A stretch of 64,000 nucleotides of DNA, taken from NCBI RefSeq assembly GCF_030440555.1, contig NZ_CP047118.1, positions 1,116,001 through 1,180,000 of the forward strand. The letters run 5' to 3'. Both the position numbers and the translations under genes were made by a program. The DNA is from Corynebacterium caspium DSM 44850 (GTDB lineage: Bacteria > Actinomycetota > Actinomycetes > Mycobacteriales > Mycobacteriaceae). Of the stretch, positions 43,034 through 54,159 are shown in pieces; positions within the stretch are counted from its first letter, which is position 1; each line of letters starts with the position of its first letter. Under the pieces are notes generated by a model. The model saw nothing but the letters and a program-made list of their open reading frames with translations, did not search any database and had not been told where the DNA came from.

Positions 43034-44767
43034 ATGCACTCAACTATGCAGGATATTCCACTTTCTTTAACCCGGATTCTCAAATATGGGGCATCGGTGC
43101 ACGCCGATACCAAAATAACTACTTGGGTTGAAAGCGATGAACCTGCTGAATCCACTTTTCGCACAGTTGCTGGCCGTGCTGGAGCATTCGCAAATGCGTT
43201 GCGAGATGAGTTTGGCATCACTTCTGGGGATCGCGTAGCTACCCTGCTTTTTAACTGCACTGAGCATTTAGAAATCATGTGGGCAGTACCCTGCATGGGG
43301 GCAGTTTTTCATCCCTTAAATATCTATTTAATGGCCGAGCAAATTGAATACACCATCAATCATGCCCAAGACCGGGTAATTATTGCCTCTGAGCAAACTG
43401 CCCCGCTGTTAGCTCGACTTTTGCCTAATTGCCCGAGCATAGAGGCCGTAATTCTGTTGGGAGTAGGCCAATTACAAGCCTCCACCACCGAAATGCTTGG
43501 CGGGATAAAACTTCATTATTATGAAGCACTTCTTGACGGTCGCTCTACCCAATATCCGTGGCCAGAGTTACCTGAGAACTCCCCCGCAGCCATTTGTTAT
43601 TCCACCGGCACTACCGGCTCCCCCAAAGCCGTGGTGTATTCACATCGCTCTTTATATCTGCAATCGATGCAATTACATGCCACGGATTCTTTTGCCTTAA
43701 CCGGGGCGGAATCCTTTTTATGCGGGGTACCTATATATCACGTTTTATCTTGGGGAGTGCCCTACGCAGCCTTTTTAGCCGGCACCCCACTGATATTTAC
43801 CTCTGGCAAAGTATCTGCAGCCGTATTAGCTGAAGTAATTGCAACTTTGCATCCACGGATGGCCCACGGGGTTCCGTCAGTATGGATGGAATTATTGGTG
43901 CACTATTTGCATAATCCTCCACAACGGATGTCGCTAGCAGAGATTTTTGTAGGCGGAGCTGCTGCTCCACCAATTTTGATCTCTATGTGGGAAGAACGTT
44001 ACGGGGTGGATGTGCTGCAAGTTTGGGGAATGACGGAAACTGGATCCGCAGTTACGGTAGCGCGACCTTCAGCAGGTATTTCCGGGGAAGCTCGGCGTTT
44101 ATACCGCGAAAGCCAAGGACGTTTTAGTGCCCACGTGGAATATCGCGTAGTAAATGACGGTGAAGTACAAGCAAATTCTGACCGTAACCAAGGCGAAATT
44201 CAGCTGCGCGGAAATACAGTAACTGGAAGTTATTACCATCCTGAAGCTAATTCCACTGCAGAAACTAGAACGGCTACCTACCAAGGGGTGGCCGCAAATG
44301 ACGCCGAATCAAATATCGAATTATTTACCCCCGATGGCTGGCTGCGCACCGGAGATGTCGGCACAGTAAATGCAGATGGTTTTTTGACTATTCATGACCG
44401 GGCACTAGATGTAATTCGCTCCGGAGGCGAATGGATATATTCTGCCCAAATTGAGAATCTAATTATGGAAGCACCAGAAGTAGTTGAAGCAGCCACTATT
44501 GGATATCCCAGTGTGAAATGGGGCGAACGCCCTTTGGCAATTACTGTGCTCCACCCTGGTAATGAGGCCTGCGCGGCTACTGCAGAAGCCTTAAGAGATA
44601 GATTGCAAGAATTTCTTCCAGGATGGATGCTGCCGGAATACTGGAGTTTTGTGGAATCTATTGACAAAACCTCAGTAGGAAAATTCGATAAGAAAGAATT
44701 GCGCAAAAAACTGGCCCGCGGAAAATTCGAAATAATCGAATTACCGGGGCCAGGAATTAGCGGCTAA
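43034..44767 (+). CDS. Acyl-CoA synthetase (AMP-binding ligase)
   Basis: 577 residues. Activates a carboxylic acid, probably a medium- or long-chain fatty acid, to its CoA thioester through an acyl-AMP. P-loop ICYSTGTTGSPKAVVY, A5 motif QVWGMTETGS, A7 GWLRTGDVG and A10 Lys in KTSVGKFDKKELR are all present. Residues 345-400 contain a divergent insertion before the A6-A7 core. Stand-alone transcription unit, convergent with thrB. The start at ATG 43034 has only a weak AGAG upstream; ATG 43046 is in frame. Confidence 0.88.
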   Translation: MHSTMQDIPLSLTRILKYGASVHADTKITTWVESDEPAESTFRTVAGRAGAFANALRDEFGITSGDRVATLLFNCTEHLEIMWAVPCMGAVFHPLNIYLMAEQIEYTINHAQDRVIIASEQTAPLLARLLPNCPSIEAVILLGVGQLQASTTEMLGGIKLHYYEALLDGRSTQYPWPELPENSPAAICYSTGTTGSPKAVVYSHRSLYLQSMQLHATDSFALTGAESFLCGVPIYHVLSWGVPYAAFLAGTPLIFTSGKVSAAVLAEVIATLHPRMAHGVPSVWMELLVHYLHNPPQRMSLAEIFVGGAAAPPILISMWEERYGVDVLQVWGMTETGSAVTVARPSAGISGEARRLYRESQGRFSAHVEYRVVNDGEVQANSDRNQGEIQLRGNTVTGSYYHPEANSTAETRTATYQGVAANDAESNIELFTPDGWLRTGDVGTVNADGFLTIHDRALDVIRSGGEWIYSAQIENLIMEAPEVVEAATIGYPSVKWGERPLAITVLHPGNEACAATAEALRDRLQEFLPGWMLPEYWSFVESIDKTSVGKFDKKELRKKLARGKFEIIELPGPGISG

Positions 44768-44810
44768 ATATCGATGTACCGCCGCTAGTACGGCCAATGA
44801 ATCTGCGCTG

Positions 44811-45737
44811 CTAGACCTGCCGAGTTAGCTCGGGTGGGCCAGCCACCGCCAGTTCATGAACAGTTAATCCTGCAGCCTGAGCTTCCTCCAGGATCTGCGG
44901 GTCTACCGCGGCATCGGAAAGTATCATAACGGTAGGCCCTGCGCCAGAAAGGAATGCGGCATAGCCCTGAGCGCGCAGTTTATCTACCCAGTGCGCACTT
45001 ATTGGTAAAACCTCTGCCCGATAAGGCTGATGCAATTTATCGCCAGTGGCCTCCCACAAAAGTTCTGGGCGAGATTGTAAGGCAATGGGCATAAGAGCTG
45101 CTCTGGCAATATTAAAACGGGCATCAAGATGGCTTATCTGGGTAGGAAGTACGCGGCGCACTTCCTGAGTTGAGGCATGAAAATTAGGAACAAGAGCCGT
45201 AGCTTTGATATCCGGGTGCACAGGCAGGGCAACGGCGTGGTAGACAGCAGTTTCGGTATCTGTAGCCACTAAGTCTGTCCAAGACACTACCCCGCCGCCT
45301 AGCACCGCAGCACCAGCATTATCTGGGTGGCCTTCAAAAGCACTGGCTAATTGAATTAATGCAGAAGTATCCAAAGCAAAATCGGCTAAGGCATTACCTA
45401 GGAAAACTCCCGAAACTGCCGCCGCTGCAGAAGATCCCAAGCCGCGTGATTGCGGAATATTATTATGACATTCAATAGCCAATCCAGGCACCTGTGCGCC
45501 GGCTGCTGCTAGTGCCGCATAAATCGCTTTGACCACTAGATGGGAGGCATCGCGTGGCAAATCATCGGCACCTTCGCCATATATTTCTACCGTTAGGCCT
45601 GAATCAGTCACTGTGGCGGTGACGGTGTCATAAATCCCGACAGCTAAACCCAAAGTGTCAAATCCGGCCCCTAAATTTGCGGTGGAACCAGGGACTTTCA
45701 CAGTTGCGGTAGTCCCAATTTCTACAATCTTGCCCAT
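44811..45737 (-). CDS. thrB: Homoserine kinase
   Basis: 308 residues, GHMP kinase. Phosphorylates homoserine for threonine synthesis. Phosphate loop is [17 protein letters not shown], with the C-terminal GAGPTVMIL motif. Follows hom by 54 bases on the same strand, the usual hom-thrB operon. Confidence 0.97.
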   Translation of the reverse strand: MGKIVEIGTTATVKVPGSTANLGAGFDTLGLAVGIYDTVTATVTDSGLTVEIYGEGADDLPRDASHLVVKAIYAALAAAGAQVPGLAIECHNNIPQSRGLGSSAAAAVSGVFLGNALADFALDTSALIQLASAFEGHPDNAGAAVLGGGVVSWTDLVATDTETAVYHAVALPVHPDIKATALVPNFHASTQEVRRVLPTQISHLDARFNIARAALMPIALQSRPELLWEATGDKLHQPYRAEVLPISAHWVDKLRAQGYAAFLSGAGPTVMILSDAAVDPQILEEAQAAGLTVHELAVAGPPELTRQV

Positions 45738-45791
45738 TGCCTTGCCTTTCGGTTCTAGATAAGCTGGCGACCTTGCATCCTAACTAGCTAA

Positions 45792-47135
45792 TTATTCAGC
45801 GAGACGAATAACTGATTCCACTCCCAGCACAGCGCTGGATGCGGCAATGATGTCAACGGTGCGCGCAAGATCAGCTTCGCGAGCAGTGTGGGTGACCAAA
45901 ATCAGGCGGGTACCAGTTGGGTATTGCTCCTGACGAACAGTGCGCAAAGAAATATTATTTTCTACGCAAATAGTAGCGATTTCTGCTAATACTCCGGTAC
46001 GGTCTTCGACTTTCATGTCGATGTGATAACGGGTGCGCACATTACCAAAATCAGCGATAGCAAGATTTGCATAGGTGTTATCACCTGGGGCCCTCCCTCC
46101 GAGTACTTTATTGCGGGTAGCACCTACGATATCCCCGATTACAGCGGAAGCAGTAGGAGCTCCACCGGCGCCATTGCCGTAGAACATAAGCTCCCCAGCA
46201 GCTTCTGATTCCACAAATACTGCGTTATAGGATTTCGAAACACTGGCTAAGGGATGGGAACGATTCACCAAGGTTGGGTGCACTCGGGCAGAAATTTCTG
46301 ATTCGCCAGAATCATTAGTGATCAATTCACAAGTTGCCAGCAATTTAATGGCTTGACCAGCTGCTTTGGCAGCCTTGATGTCATCAGCGGTGATTTTTGA
46401 GATGCCTTCGCAATAAACATCATCAAATTTGACCCGCGTATGGAAAGCCAAAGAGGCCAAAATCGCAGCCTTCGAGGCAGCATCATAGCCTTCGACATCA
46501 GCAGAAGGATCTGCTTCTACATATCCCAAGCGAGAGGCCTCCGCAAAAGCCTCTTCGTAGGTGGCCCCGGTGCTATCCATCGCATCTAAAATAAAGTTGG
46601 TGGTGCCATTTACGATGCCAGAAATACGTTGAACTTGGTCCCCGGCTAATGAACGACGCAACATTCCCAGTACTGGAATTGCGGCGGCAACAGCAGCTTC
46701 AAAATACAGGTCTACTTTGGCGGCATCCGCAGCAGCGGCTAGTTCATCAGCATGCGCAGCTACTAGCGCTTTATTAGCAGTTACTACTGATTTGCCAGCT
46801 TTGAGAGCTGCTAATACTAGTTCACGCGGGTAGTCGATACCACCAATAAGTTCGACTACTATATCGACATCCTCGCGGTTGATTAGCGAGTAAGCGTCAT
46901 CAGTGAGCAGTTCTGGGTCAACGCCAGCGCGAGGTTTAGATAGATCTGAAACTGCAACCCCTTTAATTTGGATGGGGCCACCAGCGCGTTGAGCTAAGGA
47001 ATCACTGTGTTTATTTAGCAGGCGCAGCACCTCAGAACCCACGGTGCCATAACCCAAAATTGCCAAGCCCACGGCTTGTCCTTCACCTTTTCCAGGATTG
47101 AAAGCAGGCTGCAATTTATTAGCTTCGGTACTCAT
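45792..47135 (-). CDS. hom: Homoserine dehydrogenase
   Basis: 447 residues. Reduces aspartate semialdehyde to homoserine. NAD-binding loop GYGTVGSEVLRLL, catalytic Lys region IVNGTTNFILDAM and YDAASKAAIL, and a C-terminal ACT domain (VEDRTGVLAEIATICVENNI), the site of threonine feedback in this family. TATACC read on the minus strand about 60 bases upstream (47199-47204 region) could be a -10. Confidence 0.97.
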   Translation of the reverse strand: MSTEANKLQPAFNPGKGEGQAVGLAILGYGTVGSEVLRLLNKHSDSLAQRAGGPIQIKGVAVSDLSKPRAGVDPELLTDDAYSLINREDVDIVVELIGGIDYPRELVLAALKAGKSVVTANKALVAAHADELAAAADAAKVDLYFEAAVAAAIPVLGMLRRSLAGDQVQRISGIVNGTTNFILDAMDSTGATYEEAFAEASRLGYVEADPSADVEGYDAASKAAILASLAFHTRVKFDDVYCEGISKITADDIKAAKAAGQAIKLLATCELITNDSGESEISARVHPTLVNRSHPLASVSKSYNAVFVESEAAGELMFYGNGAGGAPTASAVIGDIVGATRNKVLGGRAPGDNTYANLAIADFGNVRTRYHIDMKVEDRTGVLAEIATICVENNISLRTVRQEQYPTGTRLILVTHTAREADLARTVDIIAASSAVLGVESVIRLAE

Positions 47136-47260
47136 AAATATGCCAATTCCTTAACTATTAAAAACTACTAACTTCTGAACCAATACTTTTACTTAGGGTA
47201 TACCTCGCTACCATAGCCAAAGCGCAGCTGAACTAGTAAAAATATGAAAAATTTAATAAA

Positions 47261-48634
47261 TTATTCGGCTTCCAGTGCAAGGAAATCAGCTACTGTTTCC
47301 CGTCGCACCATTAACGTGGCTTTTCCAGTGCTTACCGAAACTACTGCCGGGCGCCCAAAGGCGTTATAGCGTGAGGACATAGTAAATCCATAGGCTCCAG
47401 TTGCGGGAATAGCGACGATATCTTTAGTACTAATATCAGCTGGGGCTTTAATATTGTTAATCAAAATATCGCCGGATTCACAATGCGAACCAACTACTCT
47501 AGTTGATACTAATTCTGCGTCACGGAAGCCAGAAACTACCCGGAAATCATATTCAGCACCATAAAGTGCCGGGCGAATATTATCCGACATTCCCCCATCA
47601 ACTGAGATATAGCGACGATTTTTCGTCGGGCTTACGGGAACATTTTTAATTGTTCCTACCTCATAAATAGTTACAGTTGAAGGTCCTGCGATTGCCCGGC
47701 CAGGTTCCACCATTACCCGAGGAGCATCGATACCTAATTCTGCTGCAGCTAAGCGAACCTGGCTTAACAGGTCTGCGGCCACAGCTTCCACATCGAGGGA
47801 AGATTGTTCCTCGGTATAGGCAATTCCATATCCCCCGCCAAGGTCTAAAATATTTAATTGAGCTGCTAGAGCGGCACGTCCGCCGGGAAATTGCGGGCTT
47901 AGTTCTTCCAGAATTGTGCCTAATAATCCTAAAATACGGTGTGCGGCCAAGCTGAAGCCCTCGGCATCAAATACTTGCGAACCTACGTGGCAATGCAAAC
48001 CCTCAAGGCGCAAATTAGGTGATTCTTGCAAGATTTTACGAGCGGCTTCAAAAGCTATGCCTCCAGATAGAGAAAGCCCGAATTTTTGATCCTCATGGGA
48101 GGTGGCAATAAATTCATGGGTATGGGCTTCAATACCTGGAGTCACCCGAATAATTACCGGCTGTACTGCCTCTTCTTGAGCAGCTATTTCCTGCAGTAAT
48201 TCAATTTCTTGTAAAGAATCAATTACGACATGTCCAATACCTTCTTTTAGGCAAGTTTTTAGGAAGTCAATTCCTTTATTATTGCCATGGGCGGTAATCC
48301 GACTGGGAGGAAAATCTGCGGCTAAAGCAATTAATAATTCATTAAGGCTAGCAATATCAAGATTTAGCCCTTCTTCATCTACCCAGCGTGCAATAGTGCG
48401 GGTTAAAAAAGCTTTTGAGGCATAATGCACATGATCTGGCCCGCCAAATGCGTGCGCCATGGCCCGGCATCGCTGCCGAAAATCGGCTTCATCTATTACA
48501 TAGGTGGGGGTGCCAAATTCTGCCGCAATTTCAGGCAATGGTACATCTGCAATAGTTACCACCCCATCTTCTTGGCGTACAGAATTAAGGGGCCATACGT
48601 GGCTGGGTAGCTCATTGAAGGTATTGGAGTTCAT
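47261..48634 (-). CDS. lysA: Diaminopimelate decarboxylase
   Basis: 457 residues. Last step of lysine synthesis. PLP Lys in [10 protein letters not shown], the glycine-rich phosphate site [21 protein letters not shown], and the cross-subunit CESGD motif ([10 protein letters not shown]). Lies 79 bases downstream of argS, the conserved argS-lysA pair of this lineage. Confidence 0.98.
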   Translation of the reverse strand: MNSNTFNELPSHVWPLNSVRQEDGVVTIADVPLPEIAAEFGTPTYVIDEADFRQRCRAMAHAFGGPDHVHYASKAFLTRTIARWVDEEGLNLDIASLNELLIALAADFPPSRITAHGNNKGIDFLKTCLKEGIGHVVIDSLQEIELLQEIAAQEEAVQPVIIRVTPGIEAHTHEFIATSHEDQKFGLSLSGGIAFEAARKILQESPNLRLEGLHCHVGSQVFDAEGFSLAAHRILGLLGTILEELSPQFPGGRAALAAQLNILDLGGGYGIAYTEEQSSLDVEAVAADLLSQVRLAAAELGIDAPRVMVEPGRAIAGPSTVTIYEVGTIKNVPVSPTKNRRYISVDGGMSDNIRPALYGAEYDFRVVSGFRDAELVSTRVVGSHCESGDILINNIKAPADISTKDIVAIPATGAYGFTMSSRYNAFGRPAVVSVSTGKATLMVRRETVADFLALEAE

Positions 48635-48713
48635 GCAGATATTTCCAGTCTTTATATTTGGCGGGCTGGTACTTTGAGTGAACTTATTAGGTTACACGTG
48701 CTTTATTTACGAA

Positions 48714-50366
48714 TTACATACGTTCCGGAGCACTTACCCCCAATAGGCGCAGATCATTGGCAAGTACTTGTCTCGTAGCCATCGCTAATGCCAGTCGAGC
48801 AGTGAAAACAGGTTGTTTTTCTTCTTCACCACGCGGCAGAATCTGGCAGTTATCGTAGAATCGGTGGAATACGGCTGCTAATTCTTCAGCATAACGAGCC
48901 ACCCGATGCGGTTCACGCAACTCAGCTGCTGCTTTTACTACCGCTGGAAATTCACCCAAAGTACGGATCAAATCGCCTTCCCGATCATGCGTTAATAACG
49001 AAAGATCGGGATTTTCGGCAGTAATTCCAATATCGGCAGCTTTACGCATAATCGAACTCAAACGAGCATGACCATATTGCACGTAATAAACTGGGTTATC
49101 CGAAGACTGCGATTCCCACAGCGCTAGATCGATATCTAGGGAAGAATCCACCGAAGAGCGAATCATCGAATAACGGGCACCATCTACCCCAATAGATTCA
49201 ACGAGGTCATCCAAGGTAATTACGGTTCCAGCGCGCTTAGACATCCGAATTGCTTTACCTTCACGGACTAAATTCACCATCTGCCCGATTAACACCTCTA
49301 CGCGTTCAGGGGCATAACCTAGCGCCGCGGCGGCAGCTTTTAGGCGGGCGATATAACCGTGGTGATCTGCCCCAAGCATATATATGGCCAAATCATGGCC
49401 ACGTTCAAATTTATCAACTAAATAGGCGATATCACCGGCAATATAGGCAGCTTGTCCATCGGATTTTATTACGACGCGGTCTTTATCATCACCAAATTCA
49501 GAGGACTTAAGCCACCAGGCACCTTCTGACTCATAGAGATTGCCATTTTCTTTTAAGGTGGCGATGGCACGTTCCACAGCTCCACTTTCAAAGAGCGAAT
49601 TCTCGTGGAAGTAGACATCAAAATCGGTGCCAAATTCGTGTAGAGAGCTGCGAATATGGGAGAACATCATCTCGACGCCATTGGCTCGAAAAACTTCCTG
49701 ACACTCAGTGACTGGAAGTTCTAGGGCATCTGGATGCGCCTCCAGTACTGCCTGGGCAATTTCTTGAATATAACCGCCACCATAACCATCTTCTGGAGTC
49801 GGTTCCCCTTTAGCCGCAGCCATTAAGGAACGAGCAAACCGGTCGATCTGGCCGCCGTGGTCATTGAAATAGTATTCCCTTGTGACTGCGGCGCCATTGG
49901 CTTGCAAAATGCGTCCCAGCGCATCTCCTACTGCTGCCCATCTGGTGCCACCAAGATGAATCGGGCCGGTGGGATTTGCAGATACAAATTCCAGATTTAC
50001 AGTTTTACCAGCATAAATATCTGAGTTGCCAAAAGTTTCGCCAGCTTCCAAAATCCGGGCTACTACTTCCCCTTGCGCTGCGGCAGCTAGGCGAATATTT
50101 ACAAAGCCCGGACCAGCAATAGTGGCCTCAGCGATGCCTTCATTGGCAGCTAACTCTGCAACTAGCCAGGTAGCTAAATCTCGCGGCACTACCCCAACCC
50201 GTTTCGCCACCTGCAAAGCAATATTGGTGGCGTAATCCCCATGTTCGGGATTACGGGGTCGTTCTACAGTGATTTCTTCTGGAAGCACTGATGCATCAAG
50301 GCCGCGGGCGTTAAGTACGTCCACGGCAATCGAGCGAATAAGAGCAGCAAGATCAGCAGGTGTCAT
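48714..50366 (-). CDS. argS: Arginyl-tRNA synthetase
   Basis: About 550 residues from [14 protein letters not shown]-like motif is HLGGTRW; the KMSK equivalent is RMSKRAGT; the C-terminal DALR anticodon domain ([11 protein letters not shown]) is complete. ATG 50366 is chosen because the longer frame to 50474 would run through the lctP terminator and gives no family similarity. Confidence 0.97.
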   Translation of the reverse strand: MTPADLAALIRSIAVDVLNARGLDASVLPEEITVERPRNPEHGDYATNIALQVAKRVGVVPRDLATWLVAELAANEGIAEATIAGPGFVNIRLAAAAQGEVVARILEAGETFGNSDIYAGKTVNLEFVSANPTGPIHLGGTRWAAVGDALGRILQANGAAVTREYYFNDHGGQIDRFARSLMAAAKGEPTPEDGYGGGYIQEIAQAVLEAHPDALELPVTECQEVFRANGVEMMFSHIRSSLHEFGTDFDVYFHENSLFESGAVERAIATLKENGNLYESEGAWWLKSSEFGDDKDRVVIKSDGQAAYIAGDIAYLVDKFERGHDLAIYMLGADHHGYIARLKAAAAALGYAPERVEVLIGQMVNLVREGKAIRMSKRAGTVITLDDLVESIGVDGARYSMIRSSVDSSLDIDLALWESQSSDNPVYYVQYGHARLSSIMRKAADIGITAENPDLSLLTHDREGDLIRTLGEFPAVVKAAAELREPHRVARYAEELAAVFHRFYDNCQILPRGEEEKQPVFTARLALAMATRQVLANDLRLLGVSAPERM

Positions 50367-50428
50367 GGGCGAAAATTCTAGTCTACGCACCACTAAGCGC
50401 CAAGATTGCCCAGCTAAAATACCAAAGA

Positions 50429-50465
50429 CCCCACTATCTTGAAGTTTATAATCAAGATAGTGGGG
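50429..50465 (-). terminator. Terminator of the lactate permease gene
   Basis: Perfect 14-bp arms CCCCACTATCTTGA (50429-50442) and TCAAGATAGTGGGG (50452-50465), 9-base loop. On the minus strand it is followed by TCTTTGGTATTTT. It lies 45 bases after the lctP stop. Confidence 0.85.
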
Positions 50466-50510
50466 CCTTTGCAAAGTTATGTCTAACCCCTAATAAGGCA
50501 CTAATAATTC

Positions 50511-52181
50511 TTAGCTGATTAGGAAGCTCAAAATCGGAGTGGAGAGCAAGTAAACGAAGGTACACATCAGGATCAGCATGAATAAGGTGTACTTAGCTGC
50601 ACCACCAAGGACTTCTCCCTCTTGGCCTTCAGCACGAACAGCTGCGGCAGCAACAGCGGCAGTCTGGGGAGAAATCATCTTACCCAGGGTAGAACCTGCC
50701 AAGTTAGCAGCGGTAAGCAAGGCTGGGTTGGCACCGATCTGAGTTGCGGTAGCAGACTGCATCTGGGCAAAGAGCGCCGCAGAAGAGGTAGCAGAACCAG
50801 TTACTGCGGTACCCAACCAACCAAGAACTGGGGAGAAGAACGGGAAGATAGAACCGGTAGTGGCCAAGGCCACACCGATTGCAGAAGTCTGTCCGGAGAA
50901 ATTCATTACATAAGCTAAGGCCATAACCGAAGCAATGGTCAGATAGGACCACTTCATACGATTAATTCCCCGCGCAAGTTCGGCAAGACCTTCGCCAAAG
51001 CTCAAAGGGTGAGTATCGCGGCCAGTTACGGTGTAGACGATAACAGTGACTAGACCACAGACAAATAGCGTGGTACCAGGGGTAGATAGCCAGTTGAAGT
51101 TAAAGATTGAAGATTTCGAAACTTCGCCGGCAGCCGTAAAGAGGTGCCCATGCAGGCCAGGCCATTCGATCTTAAGGGTGGGCTTAGCCAATAGGGCCGG
51201 AATATTGATGCCAATGGTCCAAAGCTTGGTGATAGCGAAGACAATCACAATCAAGATATAAGGGAATAGAGCCAGCGAGATGCGAGAACGGGTTAGCTCG
51301 ACACCGTCGGTAACTTGCTGACTGGCCTGCTCTTCGGGAGTCGTTGGTCCCCAGAAACGTAGGAAGAGTAAGCCACCAGCAAGAGAGAGCAAGCTGGCTA
51401 CGACGTCAGTTAGCTCATATGCAAAGAAGTTAGAAGCTAGGTACTGGCCGCCACCGAAAAGCACACCCAGGACTAGAGCCATCGGCCAAACCTGGCGGAT
51501 GCCCCGGAAACCATCCATAATCAGAAGTAGCAAGAAGGGGGCGATAATCGCAGCTAGACACACCAAAAGTCCCGCAATGGCAGCAATTGCATGCGGATTT
51601 TGCTGCGTAATAGAGGCCGCGGTAGTTACCGGAATAGCCATAGCACCAAAAGCAACCGGGGCACTGTTTGCCACCACAGTTACTAATGCGGCTTTAATCT
51701 TTGGCATACCGATTGCTACCAACATGGCAGCCACGATTGCTACCGGAGCACCAAAGCCGGCAAGGGCTTCCAACATGCCGCCGAAAGCGAAGCCAATAAC
51801 CATGGCCTGTACGCGCATATCGCCACGACCAATACGGGCAAAAATACGCCGCATATCCTCGAAACGTCCAGAACGTACGGTGAGGTCATAAATCCACACC
51901 GCCATAATAATGATAAAGACGATGGGGAAAAGCCCGAAAGCTACACCCTGGCTAAGCGCTAATGACGCCAGCCCCATGGGCATTTTGAAAACTAAGGCCG
52001 CTACTAATAGGGAAACTAATACAGAACCCAAAGCCGACCAGTGCGCCTTCATCTTTAGGCCCATCAGGAGCCCAAAGAAGGTGATCAACGGGAGTAATCC
52101 GGCAAATGCGTAGAGGGCTATATTTTCTCCCCCTGCACGAATGGTGAAATCGGCTGCTAAGAGCAGATTGTCAGGAGACAC
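50511..52181 (-). CDS. lctP: L-lactate permease family transporter
   Basis: About 556 residues, roughly 13 membrane helices, LctP/LldP family. Signatures: GGMLEALAGFGAPVAIVAAMLV, ANSAPVAFGAMAIPVTTAA, and GSATSSAALFAQMQS in the second half. Imports L-lactate with protons. GTG 52181 is chosen because GGAAGG lies 9 bases upstream; the ATG at 52238 has no such site. No lldD-like dehydrogenase is in the window. Divergent from a TetR regulator. Confidence 0.92.
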   Translation of the reverse strand: MSPDNLLLAADFTIRAGGENIALYAFAGLLPLITFFGLLMGLKMKAHWSALGSVLVSLLVAALVFKMPMGLASLALSQGVAFGLFPIVFIIIMAVWIYDLTVRSGRFEDMRRIFARIGRGDMRVQAMVIGFAFGGMLEALAGFGAPVAIVAAMLVAIGMPKIKAALVTVVANSAPVAFGAMAIPVTTAASITQQNPHAIAAIAGLLVCLAAIIAPFLLLLIMDGFRGIRQVWPMALVLGVLFGGGQYLASNFFAYELTDVVASLLSLAGGLLFLRFWGPTTPEEQASQQVTDGVELTRSRISLALFPYILIVIVFAITKLWTIGINIPALLAKPTLKIEWPGLHGHLFTAAGEVSKSSIFNFNWLSTPGTTLFVCGLVTVIVYTVTGRDTHPLSFGEGLAELARGINRMKWSYLTIASVMALAYVMNFSGQTSAIGVALATTGSIFPFFSPVLGWLGTAVTGSATSSAALFAQMQSATATQIGANPALLTAANLAGSTLGKMISPQTAAVAAAAVRAEGQEGEVLGGAAKYTLFMLILMCTFVYLLSTPILSFLIS

Positions 52182-52250
52182 AGTGAGGCACCTTCCGATA
52201 AGCGTATATTGTGACGTTAAGCTCCTATATACTGGCATAGAAATATTCAG

Positions 52251-52291
52251 ATTATAAATTTCTGAAAGGGTGGATAACCGTACTGTTACCC
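52251..52291. promoter_or_regulatory. Putative lctP promoter and operator
   Basis: On the minus strand TATAAT (52251-52256) is a perfect -10 box for lctP. GGATAAC-N6-GTTACCC (52272-52291), with 6 of 7 positions paired, overlaps where the -35 would be, a layout expected for a repressor site of the adjacent TetR protein. Confidence 0.4.
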
Positions 52292-52379
52292 CCTAAGACT
52301 TATGGCTAATTAAAGTTTCAGCAGCAGGATATTTTTTCTAACATCTAACTTATTAAATTGAACTCCATAGGAGGGCTAT

Positions 52380-52997
52380 ATGACTGCAGACAGCTACCAC
52401 CTGGAGAATCCCGCCCCACCACAGCGCGGAAATCGCCGACGCTTTGATCCTTCCCGTAAACAGCGCATTATTGATGCAGCCGTCAAAATTATTGTGGAGC
52501 AAGGTTCCCAATTTGTAACCCATAGAGCGGTCGCCCAAGTAGCTGATGTGCCCTTGGGATCTATGACTTATCATTTTCAAAATTTAGCGGATCTACTAGA
52601 TCAAGCCTGGCTTAAAATCGCTATTAGAGCCCGACTTAGCTTCTATAATCACTTCGCAAATCTTGAAAATCCTACCCCCGAAGACTTTCGGGCTTGCTTC
52701 GTAAAAGCCCTTTATCACGCCCAAAACGAACGCGAGCTCTATGCGGAGGCGCTGGTAAATTTCGCGGCAATATCTGCCTACGATAACCGCACCAGGGAGC
52801 ATTACCTAGCTTATGAGGGGGCCCAACTAAATACCTTGGGGCAGTATGTTGATGAAACTACCTCCCTAGCCTTACTTACTTATTATCGCGGCATTGTTAA
52901 TCAGGCAGCGGTAAAAGGACATAAAGCTCGTTTGGAAGATTTTGAGCTCATGGTGCAACGACTCACCCCACTGCACTCTTTTGTGGATCACAGCTAG
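52380..52997 (+). CDS. TetR-family transcriptional regulator
   Basis: 205 residues. N-terminal helix-turn-helix (about 28-72): RIIDAAVKIIVEQGSQFVTHRAVAQVAD then VPLGSMTYHFQNL, the TetR recognition-helix pattern. The C-terminal half is a ligand-binding helical domain of unknown specificity. AGGAGG lies 6 bases before the ATG. Divergent from lctP, 198 bases apart, so it is a likely regulator of lactate uptake. Confidence 0.88.
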   Translation: MTADSYHLENPAPPQRGNRRRFDPSRKQRIIDAAVKIIVEQGSQFVTHRAVAQVADVPLGSMTYHFQNLADLLDQAWLKIAIRARLSFYNHFANLENPTPEDFRACFVKALYHAQNERELYAEALVNFAAISAYDNRTREHYLAYEGAQLNTLGQYVDETTSLALLTYYRGIVNQAAVKGHKARLEDFELMVQRLTPLHSFVDHS

Positions 52998-53085
52998 CTA
53001 AAGACTGCTAACCAAAGACCTTATTTAGGGCCACTAGCTGGGCGGACTGCTTTTCGTAGCGTAAGCCCTTAGGATGGTGCATGTC

Positions 53086-54111
53086 ATGGCTTCCGCATTA
53101 CTTATAGACAAATACGACCGCGTAGCGCGAGATCTTCGCGTTTCGCTTACTGATCGTTGCAATTTACGCTGTACTTATTGCATGCCAGCGGAAGGCCTCG
53201 AATGGATTCCCACCCCACTCACCCTTAGTGATGAAGAAACTATCCGACTAATTCGCATTGCAGTGACGGAACTAGGGATCCGCCAAGTCCGCTTCACCGG
53301 TGGCGAACCCTTATTAAGGAAATCTTTAGAAAAAATTATTGCGGCCACTAAACAATTGCAGACCGATGAAGGGCTGTCTCCACATACCGCAATTACCACT
53401 AATGCTTTGGGACTAGAACGACGCGCTAAAGGCTTAAAAGCAGCTGGCCTTGATCGCGTAAATATATCTCTAGACACCCTAAATGCGGATCATTATTTTC
53501 AATTAACCAGAAGAAACCGGCATGCTGACGTACTGCGCGGTATAGATGCAGCCCTGGAGAATGGATTAACCCCAGTAAAGGTTAATTCCGTGGTGATGCC
53601 TGGCATTAATGATCCAGATATCGTGGATTTGGCGCTATTTGCAGTGCGTCGGGGCCTAAACTTAAGGTTTATCGAACAAATGCCCCTCGGACCACGTGAG
53701 CAATGGGCCCGGGCAGAAATGGTTACCGCAGCCGAGATCCTAACTAGTTTGGAATCACGTTTTGAGATTTCTGCAGCCAGTGAACCCCGCGGATCTGCTC
53801 CGGCAGAATTATGGAATGTAGTTGATCGTCTAAACCCGAAAATAGCTGGTCAAATAGGTATTATCGCCTCTGTAAGTCATCCTTTTTGTGGGGCTTGCGA
53901 CCGTACTCGGTTAACCACAGACGGAGCTATTCGTACCTGTCTTTTTTCCAGATCAGAAACATCACTACGCGATATTATGCGTGCTGGAGCTACCGACGCA
54001 GAACTAGCCGATATTTGGCGCACCACTATGTGGGCTAAAAAAGCGGGTCACGATATTGACGATCCTAATTTTATTCAGCCCCAACGCACCATGTCTGCCA
54101 TCGGCGGCTGA
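53086..54111 (+). CDS. moaA: GTP 3',8-cyclase
   Basis: About 341 residues. Radical-SAM enzyme of the first step of molybdenum cofactor synthesis. N-terminal cluster DRCNLRCTYC (Cys25, 29, 32), second cluster FCGACDRTRLTTDG...RTC, GG end (SAIGG), all present. ATG 53086 is chosen because AGGATG lies about 9 bases upstream; ATG 53074 is in frame. First gene of the moaA-moeA1-moaC-mobA block. Confidence 0.97.
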   Translation: MASALLIDKYDRVARDLRVSLTDRCNLRCTYCMPAEGLEWIPTPLTLSDEETIRLIRIAVTELGIRQVRFTGGEPLLRKSLEKIIAATKQLQTDEGLSPHTAITTNALGLERRAKGLKAAGLDRVNISLDTLNADHYFQLTRRNRHADVLRGIDAALENGLTPVKVNSVVMPGINDPDIVDLALFAVRRGLNLRFIEQMPLGPREQWARAEMVTAAEILTSLESRFEISAASEPRGSAPAELWNVVDRLNPKIAGQIGIIASVSHPFCGACDRTRLTTDGAIRTCLFSRSETSLRDIMRAGATDAELADIWRTTMWAKKAGHDIDDPNFIQPQRTMSAIGG

Positions 54112-54159
54112 TTTTGTAGTTAGAGCTATTCCCAGGTTCTAGAAAGAAAACCTTAAGAG

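Noticed and set aside
50367..50474. N-terminal extension of argS to ATG 50474
   Set aside because: Would cross the strong lctP terminator and has no similarity to arginyl-tRNA synthetases; ATG 50366 fits the family.
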